A stretch of DNA of 18,307 nt from JAHIJO01 sp964486075 (GCA_964486075.1 CAZALU010000065.1:1-18307), one strand, 5' to 3'. Positions 7,336-14,827 are shown, counted from the first letter of the stretch. Numbers and translations are program-made. Notes: generated by a model not told the origin, from the sequence alone.

Positions 7336-9834
7336 ATGCAGAAAAACGAACAGTCCGCCAAATGCGAATTTCGTGCTCACGAGGCAATCACAGCCGATCA
7401 AATATGTCGCAGTGTGCACCATCATCTAAAATTCGACCGCTGCAAGAACTGGGAATCAGCAACTGATTTCGATAAATATCTGAGTCTGGCCATGACCATC
7501 CGGGATATGGCCGTGGAACGTATGATCACAACCCAGGGCGCCTATTTAGACCACGATGTTAAGCGACTCTATTACATGTCCCTCGAATTCCTGATGGGCC
7601 GACTCCTGACTAACAATATGATTAGCATGCAGGCTTGGGAAGCAACGCGCCTGGCTTTGAAAAAACTAGACCTGAACTTGGAGACCCTCTGCCGATGCGA
7701 AGCCGACGCCGGCTTGGGCAACGGCGGCTTGGGCCGGCTGGCGGCCTGTTTCCTGGACTCGATGGCCACCATGGAATTGCCGGCCTACGGCTATGGGTTG
7801 CGCTACGAACACGGTATGTTCCGACAGGAACTCGAAAACGGCTGGCAACGCGAGCGGCCGGATGACTGGCTGAAATACGGTTACCCATGGGAAATGATAC
7901 GTCCGGAATACACCGTCCCGGTCCTGGTCTACGGCCACATCGAAAACCTGCGCGGACCACGAGGCGAGAGCTCGCCCGTCTGGGTCGACTGGCAGATGTT
8001 CGAAGGCCTGCCGTATGACATCCCCATCATTGGCTACGCCAATAACTCGGTCAATTTCCTACGCCTGTGGAGTTCACGATCCCACGAGGGATTCCGGCTG
8101 GACGTCTTCAACCAGGGTGATTATATCAAGGCCGTCCAGCAGGAGAACTGGGCAGAAGTTATCACCAAAGTGCTATATCCGTCGGACAACACCAGCGCAG
8201 GCCGGGAATTGCGCCTGATTCAGGAATATTTCCTGGTGACCTGTTCCGTCCGGGACATCATGCGACGCTTCCAGAAAAAGCACAAGAACTGGCATGAATT
8301 CCCGAAGAAAAACGCGATTCAGATGAACGATACCCACCCTTCACTGACCGTGGTCGAACTCATGCGCTATTTCCGCGACGAAATTCACCTACCCTGGGAT
8401 AAGGCCTGGAGTTTCACGGTGCGCACACTGGGCTACACGAATCATACGATCATGTCCGAAGCCCTGGAAAAATGGCCAGTGCCCCTGATGGAAAAAGTTT
8501 TACCGCGCCATCTGCAGCTCATTTACGAAATCAACCAGCGTTTTCTTCAGAAGGTGGCAATCCATTTTCCAGACGACGAAAACCGACTCAAGCGCATGTC
8601 CGTGATCGAAGAGTCAAACCCCAAACAAGTACGTATGGCCCAGTTGGCCATCGTCGGCAGTCACTCGGTCAACGGGGTCTCTGCCTTGCACTCGCGCCTT
8701 CTGACACGGGACGTATTTCCTGATTTCGCCGAATTCTGGCCCGGGAAATTCAACAACAAGACCAACGGCATCACCCAGCGACGCTGGCTATTGGTCTGCA
8801 ACCCGAATCTGGCCGCCCTTATCACCCGCACTATCGGTGATGCCTGGATCAAGGATCTGGACCAGCTCAAGCGCCTGGAAGCCTTCGCGGACAACCCCGA
8901 ATTTCAAGGGCTCTTCATGGAAGTTAAGCACCAGAACAAGGTGCAACTGGCCAAGCTCATCCGCGAGATCACGGGCGAAACGGTTGATCCGTATTCGCTG
9001 TTCGACGTACAGATCAAACGCCTGCACGAGTACAAACGCCAACTGCTGAACGCAATGCACATCATCACTCTATATTTCCGGATCAAGGCCAACCCGGGAA
9101 TTTCCATGACGCCGCGCACTTTCATTTTCGGAGCCAAGGCGGCGCCCAGTTACACGGCGGCCAAGCACATCATCAAGCTGATTACCAGCCTCGGCAACCG
9201 AATTAATTTGGATTCTGACGTGGATGGCCGCTTAAAGGTGATCTTTTTGCCGGATTACGATGTGTCGATGGCGGAGGTCATCGTGCCGGGGGCTGACCTA
9301 TCCGAACAAATTTCAACGGCCGGCACCGAGGCTTCTGGCACGGGCAATATGAAGCTGGCCCTGAACGGCGCGCTGACCATCGGCACGTGGGACGGCGCCA
9401 ACATAGAAATCGCCGAAGCTGTGGGTTTGGACAATATCTTTATATTCGGCCACCGGGTTGAAGAACTTCGCAAACTAAGCCCGACTTACAAGCCCCGCGC
9501 TTATCTGGATGCCGACCCGGAACTGCGCCGGGTGGTTGAAGCCATTCGCAACAACCAGATTTCGCCGGATGATGCAGACCTGTTTGCCGGGCTCGCTCGA
9601 GGATTGGTGGAATTCGGCGACCACTATTATCATTTCGCCGATTTCCGCCCCTATCTTGAATGCCAGCAGAAGGTGGCCACGACCTTCACCGACAAGGCTG
9701 CCTGGGCACGCATGGCCATTCTGAATGTGGCGCGTATGGGCAAGTTTTCCAGCGATCGCACCATAAAAGAGTATGCCCAGGACATCTGGCATATCAAGCC
9801 TCTGCCGATCAGCTTGGAAACTCCTGCGGATTAA
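7336..9834 (+). CDS. glgP: Glycogen/starch (alpha-glucan) phosphorylase
   Basis: This 832-residue GT35 enzyme removes glucose-1-phosphate from the non-reducing ends of glycogen or maltodextrin by phosphorolysis (EC 2.4.1.1). YYMSLEFLMGRLL and DAGLGNGGLGRLAACFLDSMAT near the N-terminus, NDTHPSLTVVELMR in the middle, KRLHEYKRQLLN in the C-terminal half and GTEASGTGNMKLALNGALTIGTWDGANIEI are all diagnostic. The PLP Schiff-base lysine is K673 in GNMKLALNG. Length is normal for bacterial GlgP. A GTG at 7333 and an ATG at 7336 are both possible. The ATG is preferred because GGAGAG lies seven bases upstream of it. No other glycogen gene is adjacent, so it is probably monocistronic. It converges on trxB. 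Confidence 0.97.
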   Translation: MQKNEQSAKCEFRAHEAITADQICRSVHHHLKFDRCKNWESATDFDKYLSLAMTIRDMAVERMITTQGAYLDHDVKRLYYMSLEFLMGRLLTNNMISMQAWEATRLALKKLDLNLETLCRCEADAGLGNGGLGRLAACFLDSMATMELPAYGYGLRYEHGMFRQELENGWQRERPDDWLKYGYPWEMIRPEYTVPVLVYGHIENLRGPRGESSPVWVDWQMFEGLPYDIPIIGYANNSVNFLRLWSSRSHEGFRLDVFNQGDYIKAVQQENWAEVITKVLYPSDNTSAGRELRLIQEYFLVTCSVRDIMRRFQKKHKNWHEFPKKNAIQMNDTHPSLTVVELMRYFRDEIHLPWDKAWSFTVRTLGYTNHTIMSEALEKWPVPLMEKVLPRHLQLIYEINQRFLQKVAIHFPDDENRLKRMSVIEESNPKQVRMAQLAIVGSHSVNGVSALHSRLLTRDVFPDFAEFWPGKFNNKTNGITQRRWLLVCNPNLAALITRTIGDAWIKDLDQLKRLEAFADNPEFQGLFMEVKHQNKVQLAKLIREITGETVDPYSLFDVQIKRLHEYKRQLLNAMHIITLYFRIKANPGISMTPRTFIFGAKAAPSYTAAKHIIKLITSLGNRINLDSDVDGRLKVIFLPDYDVSMAEVIVPGADLSEQISTAGTEASGTGNMKLALNGALTIGTWDGANIEIAEAVGLDNIFIFGHRVEELRKLSPTYKPRAYLDADPELRRVVEAIRNNQISPDDADLFAGLARGLVEFGDHYYHFADFRPYLECQQKVATTFTDKAAWARMAILNVARMGKFSSDRTIKEYAQDIWHIKPLPISLETPAD

Positions 9835-9916
9835 TCGCCACAAAACGATTTATAGGCCGCACTTTGTGAATCTCAAAGGCAAGCCGGGGCGGGATTTTCA
9901 CCCATCAACTACGTGT

Positions 9917-9958
9917 GTGCGCCACGGCGCACTATAGTGTTTCAGATAAATAACGTAA
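9917..9958 (+). repeat. Hairpin plus 27-base tail, copy A
   Basis: GTGCGCC and GGCGCAC form a perfect 7-bp stem with an AC loop (9917-9932), followed by CTATAGTG and then TTTCAGATAAATAACGTAA. The 27-base tail (9932-9958) recurs with one mismatch at 11542-11568, again directly after a 7-bp hairpin of different sequence. The two copies are in the same orientation and bracket trxB. Confidence 0.7.
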
Positions 9959-9980
9959 CAATGCGAGACGAAGTTCTAAG

Positions 9981-10067
9981 GGAACCCACCCCTATCCCCT
10001 CCAAGGAGGGGAACTGACTGGTTTGCCATATCTTATCCCCTCCTTGGAGGAGCGAGGGGTGGGTTCC
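9981..10067. repeat. Large nested palindrome between glgP and trxB
   Basis: The left arm starts GGAACCCACCCCT (9981-9993), and the right arm ends AGGGGTGGGTTCC (10055-10067). Each arm also contains its own small palindrome: TCCCCTCC-AA-GGAGGGGA at 9995-10012, and TCCCCTCC-TT-GGAGGA at 10036-10051. The central loop is 23 bases. It can fold as one long hairpin or as a double stem. It lies between convergent genes, so a bidirectional terminator role is plausible, and its build resembles a MITE-like dispersed palindrome. Confidence 0.7.
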
Positions 10068-10204
10068 TTGATCCTCGGAAGTTAATTACCTGAACATCTA
10101 TGATTAGTTAGCCGGATCAATTGCGTGAATCCATAGCAAGCAGCCAAGAACGAATGCGGAAAAGTCACGTTAAGCCCTATTTCTGGGGCTCGATCAGGAT
10201 CTTT

Positions 10205-10275
10205 GGAGGAAGACTCTGGTTCAGACTGGCCCGCGGAGCCAACAGGTGGGCCGTAGGCTTCGCCCGACCTGGCGG
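10205..10275. other. GC-rich hairpin downstream of trxB
   Basis: The stretch 10242-10272 holds CAGGTGGGCC and GGGCGAAGCC-type complementary segments that fold as an imperfect stem (CAGGT with ACCTG, GGGC with GCCC). It lies about 20 bases beyond the trxB stop. There is no T-run, so a terminator function is only possible. Nothing else is seen between the nested palindrome and trxB. Confidence 0.3.
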
Positions 10276-10291
10276 TTATGGGTCTTCCGCA

Positions 10292-11209
10292 TTAGCCATC
10301 GCCGAGATAGCGCCCCGCTTCCAAGGCGGCCATGCAACCGGATCCAGCGGCGGTGATAGCCTGACGATATATCGGGTCCTGGACATCGCCAGCGGCAAAA
10401 ACGCCCGGGACGTTCGTTCGGGTATGATCGGTGATAATATATCCCTGCTCGTTCATGGCCAACTTTTCACTAAAGGGTTCGGTATTGGGGGTATGCCCGA
10501 TGGCCACGAAAAGTCCGTCCACCGCCAATTCCGAGATGGCGCCGGTCTTGACATCCCTGATTCGCAAGCCGGTGACTTCCCGTCGTGCCACATCCAGCAC
10601 CTCATCCACTACGCTATCCCAGCGCACCTTAATTTTAGGATGACTCAACACGCGATCACTCATTATTTTCGAGGCTCGGAATTGGTCCCGACGGTGAATA
10701 ATCGTCACTTGCGACGCAAAGCGCGTGAGAAACAGGGCATCCTCCATGGCCGTATCCCCGCCGCCAACCACCGCCACCGTCTTGCCCCGGTATAAGGCGG
10801 CATCGCAAGTGGCACAGCCCGACACCCCGCGACCGATCAAGGCTTCTTCGGATTCCAATCCCAGGTAAATCGCGCAGGCACCCGTGGCGATGATGACTGA
10901 TTTCGCATCTAAGGTCTCGCCACCGTCAACTACAATTCGGAATGGCTGACGGGAGAAGTCCACGGATGTCACTTCCCCGCTCTTCAGCCGGGCGCCAAAA
11001 TGATCCGCCTGGCTGCGCATGTCGAGCATCAAGGTTGGCCCATCAATGCCGTTGGGAAAGCCGGGAAAATTTTCCACCATGGTGGTCGAGACTAGTTGCC
11101 CGCCGGGCTGGACGCCTTCCAATACCAGAGGATTCAGGCTGGCACGCGCTGTGTAGATGGCAGCCGTCAAGCCCGCCGGCCCGGTTCCGATGATCACAAG
11201 ATTTTCCAT
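10292..11209 (-). CDS. trxB: Thioredoxin reductase
   Basis: This 305-residue FAD/NADPH disulfide reductase keeps thioredoxin reduced. FAD is bound by GTGPAG (residues 8-13) and the late AGDVQD (273-278). The redox pair is C132 and C135 in GVSGCATCDAALYRG. NADPH is bound by GGGDTA (149-154) and HRRDQFRAS (172-180), where the arginines favour NADPH. Length matches bacterial low-molecular-weight TrxB. The frame extends to 11389, but the extra 60 residues are translated from a repeat-rich region. The ATG at 11209 begins the conserved MENLVIIGTGPAG. GGGAA about nine bases upstream is only a modest ribosome-binding site. No thioredoxin gene is next to it. It is flanked by two direct copies of the hairpin-tail repeat. 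Confidence 0.96.
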   Translation of the reverse strand: MENLVIIGTGPAGLTAAIYTARASLNPLVLEGVQPGGQLVSTTMVENFPGFPNGIDGPTLMLDMRSQADHFGARLKSGEVTSVDFSRQPFRIVVDGGETLDAKSVIIATGACAIYLGLESEEALIGRGVSGCATCDAALYRGKTVAVVGGGDTAMEDALFLTRFASQVTIIHRRDQFRASKIMSDRVLSHPKIKVRWDSVVDEVLDVARREVTGLRIRDVKTGAISELAVDGLFVAIGHTPNTEPFSEKLAMNEQGYIITDHTRTNVPGVFAAGDVQDPIYRQAITAAGSGCMAALEAGRYLGDG

Positions 11210-11293
11210 AGTTTTGTTCCCGCGCGTACCTAATCCCCATCCAATGTTACCCGCCCCTGTCGAACAGGCGGTCTCGCCCGTAAAGCTTGACCT

Positions 11294-11376
11294 GGTGGAG
11301 CAGCTTGTCTCAAGACTTTGCCAACGCTTGCCCCTCCCTGAGCACTCAGCGCGCGTTAAAGATAACGCGCTCCACC
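11294..11376. repeat. Structured repeat with GCTCYACC-tail hairpin, copy 2
   Basis: GCGCGTTA-AAGA-TAACGCGC (11351-11370) is an 8-bp hairpin whose right arm runs into GCTCCACC (11369-11376). An outer partner GGTGGAGC lies at 11294-11301, so the whole 83 bases can close on itself. The tail is shared with copies at 2293 and 13131. It lies upstream of the trxB start, on the leader side. Confidence 0.6.
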
Positions 11377-11520
11377 GGAAACAAACCAAAACTAACAGAT
11401 CCTAACCTAAATCGGCGGCTGATGCCAATCCTGATTTTCTCAAAAATCTATCTGCCCGCTAAATGACGCGAAATAACGCTAAGGCATCGCAAATAAAATA
11501 TACAATTGAAATTGATCGAA
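11377..11520. other. AT-richer intergenic DNA, nothing recognised
   Basis: There is no gene, repeat or convincing promoter in this stretch between the trxB leader repeat and hairpin-tail copy B. It is visibly more AT-rich than its surroundings. Confidence 0.5.
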
Positions 11521-11568
11521 CACGGCAACAGAATGCCGTGGCTATAGGGTTTCAGATAAATAACGTAA
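11521..11568 (+). repeat. Hairpin plus 27-base tail, copy B
   Basis: CACGGCA-ACAGAA-TGCCGTG (11521-11540) is a perfect 7-bp hairpin. It is followed by CTATAGGG and TTTCAGATAAATAACGTAA, a 26/27 match to copy A. The stem sequence differs completely from copy A while pairing is kept, so structure rather than stem sequence appears conserved. Further hairpins follow: CTACAGT (11579-11585) pairs with ACTGTAG (11599-11605). Confidence 0.7.
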
Positions 11569-11662
11569 ACATCTACAGCTACAGTGGGCACCGCTTTTAC
11601 TGTAGTCGCCCTACCATGGCTGCCATAGCTTTAGCTTTGTAGTGAAGGGGACTCTGGTGGGG

Positions 11663-11770
11663 CGTCCGTAAACGACCGGGCGCGTGGCAGTTCCGTAGGG
11701 GATTTCTGCGAGCGAAGATCATAGCGTAATCCGTACGGCACTAACTTGTGTCCGCAAACGACGACGCGCG
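11663..11770. repeat. Pair of imperfect 22-base direct repeats
   Basis: 11663-11684 (CGTCCGTAAACGACC and onward) and 11749-11770 (TGTCCGCAAACGACG and onward) match at 17 of 22 positions and are spaced by 64 bases. The second copy ends just before a TTGACA box. They could be regulator sites or remnants of a duplication. Confidence 0.45.
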
Positions 11771-11771
11771 C

Positions 11772-11798
11772 TTGACAAAGCGCCGCGAATGCTATTGT
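11772..11798 (+). promoter_or_regulatory. Possible promoter for the dUTPase gene
   Basis: A perfect TTGACA lies at 11772-11777. The best -10 is TATTGT at 11793-11798, but the spacer is only 15 bases; at 17 bases the hexamer is the poor TTGTCT. The leader would be about 155 bases and would contain the 9-bp repeat array at 11870. Confidence 0.3.
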
Positions 11799-11869
11799 CT
11801 ATATTTGTGCAATGCAAAACAAACGCAGATGCACTAATTTCGCTGATACAGACAAAAAACATTTTCACG

Positions 11870-11896
11870 ATTCGTGCAATCCGCGGAATCCGCGAC
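11870..11896 (+). repeat. 9-bp-periodic ATTCGTG repeat, copy 3
   Basis: There are three consecutive 9-base units, ATTCGTGCA, ATCCGCGGA and ATCCGCGAC, followed by an AT-rich tract. It lies 66 bases upstream of the dUTPase start, in the same orientation as the gene. It is related in unit length and core to the arrays at 2098 and 4697. Confidence 0.55.
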
Positions 11897-11962
11897 CCGT
11901 TTTATTTTTATATCGCAAGGCTTGAAGGTTGAAAGTCAAACATTTAACGAAAGGATCGTGCC

Positions 11963-12337
11963 ATGTCGGATATGCTTGAAGATATTTTTCGGCTCCAGGG
12001 CGAATTGAACCAGCGCATCGGAGTCGATACGCTTGCCATGCCGGCAGAGCGCCAGCCAGAGTGGGTCCTGAACTACTGCCGGGCCATGTCCCAGGAACTG
12101 GCCGAGCTGACCGATAGCGTGCCTTGGAAGTGGTGGGCCAAATACCAAAAATTCGACAAACAGAACGCACGGGTCGAAGTCGTGGACATGTTCCATTTCC
12201 TTATCTCGCTGGCCCAAGTGTTGGGGATGTCGGCCAAGGACGTACATGCAGCCTACCTGGCGAAAAACAAGGTCAATTTCAAGCGCCAGGAAACCGGCTA
12301 CGCCTTGAAGGACGAAAACGACAGCCGACACATCTGA
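11963..12337 (+). CDS. Dimeric-type (all-alpha, MazG-superfamily) dUTPase
   Basis: This 124-residue protein is likely to hydrolyse dUTP to dUMP and pyrophosphate, keeping uracil out of DNA and supplying dUMP for dTMP synthesis. The all-alpha NTP-pyrophosphatase metal site is visible as E45 and E48 in SQELAELTDSVPWKWW, and E72 and D75 in RVEVVDMFHFLISLA. The DSVPWKWW stretch and the C-terminal YLAKNKVNFKRQETGY are characteristic of the dUTPase_2 family rather than generic MazG. It is unrelated to trimeric Dut. It is somewhat shorter than the protozoan enzymes and close to bacterial and phage forms. GAAAGGAT about seven bases upstream supports the start. It stands alone as a transcription unit, with a perfect hairpin just downstream. 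Confidence 0.85.
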   Translation: MSDMLEDIFRLQGELNQRIGVDTLAMPAERQPEWVLNYCRAMSQELAELTDSVPWKWWAKYQKFDKQNARVEVVDMFHFLISLAQVLGMSAKDVHAAYLAKNKVNFKRQETGYALKDENDSRHI

Positions 12338-12351
12338 TGTTGTTAATTCCT

Positions 12352-12381
12352 GAATTTTGCACCGTACGCCGTGCAAAATTC
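12352..12381. terminator. Perfect 11-bp hairpin after the dUTPase gene
   Basis: GAATTTTGCAC and GTGCAAAATTC pair perfectly across an 8-base loop (12363-12370), starting 15 bases after the stop. There is no T-run afterwards, so it may be a non-canonical terminator, an mRNA-stabilising hairpin or an operator. Confidence 0.4.
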
Positions 12382-12433
12382 AAACGCAGTTCTATGACTG
12401 AATTAGGACCGTGGCGAGGACAACTTACTCTAG

Positions 12434-12585
12434 CCGACATCGATGATGTCGGTCTGCGTTCCCCAAGACCGCGACCAGTCCCAACCTCAGGGAGAGTCGG
12501 GACGGCTACAAAATTGTCCACCGACTTGTCCGCCATAGCGAGCGGCAACGTAAGACGAATCCGCCTTATGGCGAAAAATTCCTAT
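12434..12585. repeat. Further palindromes in the dUTPase-metallopeptidase gap
   Basis: CCGACATC-GAT-GATGTCGG (12434-12452) is a perfect 8-bp hairpin. Further on, CGCCATA and TATGGCG (roughly 12532-12577) pair across about 30 bases and include GCGG with CCGC inside. A 66-codon frame from ATG 12394 crosses these palindromes, but it looks like translated repeat and is not called. Confidence 0.45.
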
Positions 12586-12613
12586 ACAAAGTGAGCGCTG
12601 AACTGCTGCGCTG

Positions 12614-12642
12614 CTGACCACGAGCCAGTCATTTGGTTAAAC
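12614..12642 (+). promoter_or_regulatory. Possible promoter giving a leaderless metallopeptidase mRNA
   Basis: CTGACC (12614-12619), a 17-base spacer and TTAAAC (12637-12642) would start transcription at about 12649-12650, right at the ATG. The gene has no Shine-Dalgarno sequence, which is consistent with this. Both hexamers are imperfect. Confidence 0.3.
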
Positions 12643-12649
12643 TAACTGT

Positions 12650-13024
12650 ATGAGCGACAATTGGAAATGGCTTAGTCGAACCGCGCTGGATGAAACGCGC
12701 TCCGTATTACGATCTTTGCCGCAGGCTTTGCGATCCAAAGCCGATTCCTTGGCCGTTTTTATTGAGAAACGCCCCCGCAAAGCGCTCGTCGCAGAGGGTA
12801 TTGAACCGGATACCCTGGGACTTTTCGAAGGGGCCTCGATGCAGGACGACCCTGGGAACGAGCCTACGCCCACCCGTATCGTTCTCTACTTGGAAAATAT
12901 TTGGGATTTCACAAAACCGGATAAAACGCTTTACCGTCAGGAAATACGCACGACCTACCTGCACGAATTAGGACACTACTTGGGATTGGAAGAGGACGAC
13001 ATGGAAACCCGGGAATTAGATTAG
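12650..13024 (+). CDS. Small zinc metallopeptidase-like protein (PF06262-type, HExxH)
   Basis: This 124-residue protein carries a zincin motif, H105-E106-L-G-H109 in TYLHELGHYLGLEEDDMETREL, near the C-terminus. The context TRIVLYLENIWDF, then a helix, then HELGHYLGLEEDD, followed by the end of the protein, is the layout of the small PF06262 (Zincin_1) family in bacteria. Residues after the motif (E114, D115, D116) could supply the third metal ligand. The family's substrate is unknown. There is no signal peptide or membrane segment, so it is cytoplasmic. The start at 12650 has no Shine-Dalgarno sequence and may be leaderless. It converges on nadB across a hairpin cluster. The neighbouring dUTPase gives no clear functional link. 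Confidence 0.82.
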   Translation: MSDNWKWLSRTALDETRSVLRSLPQALRSKADSLAVFIEKRPRKALVAEGIEPDTLGLFEGASMQDDPGNEPTPTRIVLYLENIWDFTKPDKTLYRQEIRTTYLHELGHYLGLEEDDMETRELD

Positions 13025-13111
13025 AGCCATCAGGAACCGCTAAAAGCAAATCGAACCAAGCCGTATGCCTAGCAATCAACTATCGGAATGATTCATTAAG
13101 TCGGAGGCTGC

Positions 13112-13157
13112 TGCTCCGTTGCGAACGGAAAGCGGCTTCAGGACAAGCCGCTCCACC
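13112..13157. repeat. Three consecutive hairpins, GCTCYACC-tail family copy 3
   Basis: CGGAG-GCTGCTG-CTCCG, CCGTT-GCG-AACGG and AGCGGCTT-CAGGAC-AAGCCGCT (13131-13152) follow one another and end with CCACC. They lie between the convergent metallopeptidase and nadB genes, 23 bases from the nadB stop, where a bidirectional terminator would be expected. There is no T-run. Confidence 0.55.
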
Positions 13158-13179
13158 TTAAAGTTAATTGCGGTACCGC

Positions 13180-14805
13180 TCATTCACCCAGCATGTCGTC
13201 CACGATGCGGCCGCCGGGCGGATCGTGAATGACCGTATCCTTCGGCGCGGGCAATTTGCCGGGATAATCCAGGGTATAATGCAGACCGCGGCTCTCCCGG
13301 CGCAAATGCGCGGAACGTATGATCAGCTCGGCCACCGCCGCGATATTACGGAGTTCGAGGAGATCGGTGGTGACGAGGTAATCGTAAAAATACTGCTTAA
13401 TTTCCCGACGCAGGTTACGGATGCGTCGCAAGGCGCGTTCCAGCCGCTTGTTCGTGCGCACAATTCCAACGTAATCCCACATGCAGGTACGCACCTCGTT
13501 CCAGTTATGCTCAATGAGCACGGCTTCGTCGCTAGGAACGGCAGCGCCTTTTTCCCATGGCGGAATGACCGCCTTGAGCCTGGCGTGCGGTAACGCGCCC
13601 ACGGCCTCGGCCATGGCATGGGCACAGACCAGCGCTTCCAACAGCGAATTACTGGCCAGCCGGTTGGCGCCATGCAGACCGGTGCAAGCCACCTCACCGC
13701 AGGCCAGGAGCCCCGGCAACTCCGTGATGCCGTCTATGCCAGCAGCCACTCCCCCGCAATAAAAGTGGGCGGCCGGAACCACCGGAATCAAATCTTTGGC
13801 CATATCGAACCCGAATTGCTGGCAGGTTCTATAGATGTTGGGAAAGCGGCGCTGGAGAAAGTCCGCCGGCTTGGACCGGATGTCCAGGTAAACGCAAGGC
13901 GCGCCGCTCATTTTCATTTCATGGTCAATAGCCCGCGCCACGATGTCCCGCGGCGCAAGTGATCCGCGCGGATCTATTGTTTCCATGAAATGCCGGCCGC
14001 TGGCGTCGACCAACACAGCGCCTTCGCCACGGACAGCTTCACTGATCAGAAACGACTTGGCCGTAGGGTGATAGAGGCAAGTGGGATGAAATTGTATGAA
14101 TTCCAGGTTCTTGATTGGCGCGCCCGCGCGCCAGGCCAAGGCAATCCCATCACCCGTGGCGATATCCGGATTGCTTGTGTAGAGATAAACCTTGCCGCCC
14201 CCGCCGGTGGCCAGCACGGTCCACGGGGCACGCACTGCGCCTATTTTCCCGGTATTCTGGTCCAGAAAATAACACCCGATACAGCGGTTCGGCTCTTTCA
14301 AGCCCAGCCAACCGGTAGTCACCAGGTCGATAACCATACAGTGCTCTCGGATAGATAATCCCTGGCAGGCGCGTGCCCTATCGAGCAGAATCCGTTCAAC
14401 TTCCCGACCTGTGATATCGCCGCAATGCAGGACCCGCCGCTGGGAATGGCCGCCTTCCCGGCCAAGGTCATAGCCCGATCCGCGCGGATCTTCCAACTCA
14501 GCGAATTTCAAGCCAAGCCGTTCCAGTTCGGAGATGCGCGCCGGTCCGGAAGCGATAATAGAGCGCACAACGGCTTCATCGCATAAGCCGTCGCCGGCAA
14601 CGAGAGTATCCTTGACATGCGCCTCAAAAGTATCATCGGAAGCCACCACGCAGGCAATGCCGCCCTGGGCGTAATTGGTGTTGCTTTCAGCGCTGTCTTT
14701 CTTGGTAAGCACGCATACCCGGCCATGAGCACTGAGATGAATAGCGGACATCAATCCGGCGATGCCGCTGCCAATGACGAGATAATCGGCTTCAATAATA
14801 TTCAC
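13180..14805 (-). CDS. nadB: L-aspartate oxidase
   Basis: This 541-residue flavoenzyme oxidises L-aspartate to iminosuccinate, the first step of de novo NAD synthesis, feeding quinolinate synthase. FAD is bound by the N-terminal DYLVIGSGIAG (GSGIAG at 12-17). Family motifs follow: SNTNYAQGGIA, HPTCLYHP, LISEAVRGEGAVLVD, APRDIVARAID and GLHGANRLASNSLLEALV. The helical C-terminal domain (NKRLERALRRIRNL) is complete. Length equals that of E. coli NadB. The frame extends to 14955, but this would overlap the upstream gene. The GTG at 14805 is chosen because it precedes NIIEADYLVIGSG and has AGGTG five bases upstream. It is the last gene of a three-gene minus-strand operon, 22 bases after its neighbour. 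nadA and nadC are not in the window. Confidence 0.95.
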   Translation of the reverse strand: MNIIEADYLVIGSGIAGLMSAIHLSAHGRVCVLTKKDSAESNTNYAQGGIACVVASDDTFEAHVKDTLVAGDGLCDEAVVRSIIASGPARISELERLGLKFAELEDPRGSGYDLGREGGHSQRRVLHCGDITGREVERILLDRARACQGLSIREHCMVIDLVTTGWLGLKEPNRCIGCYFLDQNTGKIGAVRAPWTVLATGGGGKVYLYTSNPDIATGDGIALAWRAGAPIKNLEFIQFHPTCLYHPTAKSFLISEAVRGEGAVLVDASGRHFMETIDPRGSLAPRDIVARAIDHEMKMSGAPCVYLDIRSKPADFLQRRFPNIYRTCQQFGFDMAKDLIPVVPAAHFYCGGVAAGIDGITELPGLLACGEVACTGLHGANRLASNSLLEALVCAHAMAEAVGALPHARLKAVIPPWEKGAAVPSDEAVLIEHNWNEVRTCMWDYVGIVRTNKRLERALRRIRNLRREIKQYFYDYLVTTDLLELRNIAAVAELIIRSAHLRRESRGLHYTLDYPGKLPAPKDTVIHDPPGGRIVDDMLGE

Positions 14806-14827
14806 AATTGCACCTGCAGTCTGACTC

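Noticed and set aside
9981..10067. CRISPR-like repeat array
   Set aside because: There is only one inverted pair, with no regular spacers and no cas genes.
10121..10795. Plus-strand open frame of 224 codons across the trxB 3' end
   Set aside because: It is the shadow of trxB; the NADPH- and FAD-binding motifs are intact on the other strand.
11210..11389. 60-residue N-terminal extension of TrxB
   Set aside because: It is translated from a palindromic repeat; the conserved protein starts at 11209.
12394..12594. 66-codon plus-strand frame after the dUTPase gene
   Set aside because: It crosses two palindromes, has no ribosome-binding site, and is rich in repeat-derived Arg, Pro and Ser.
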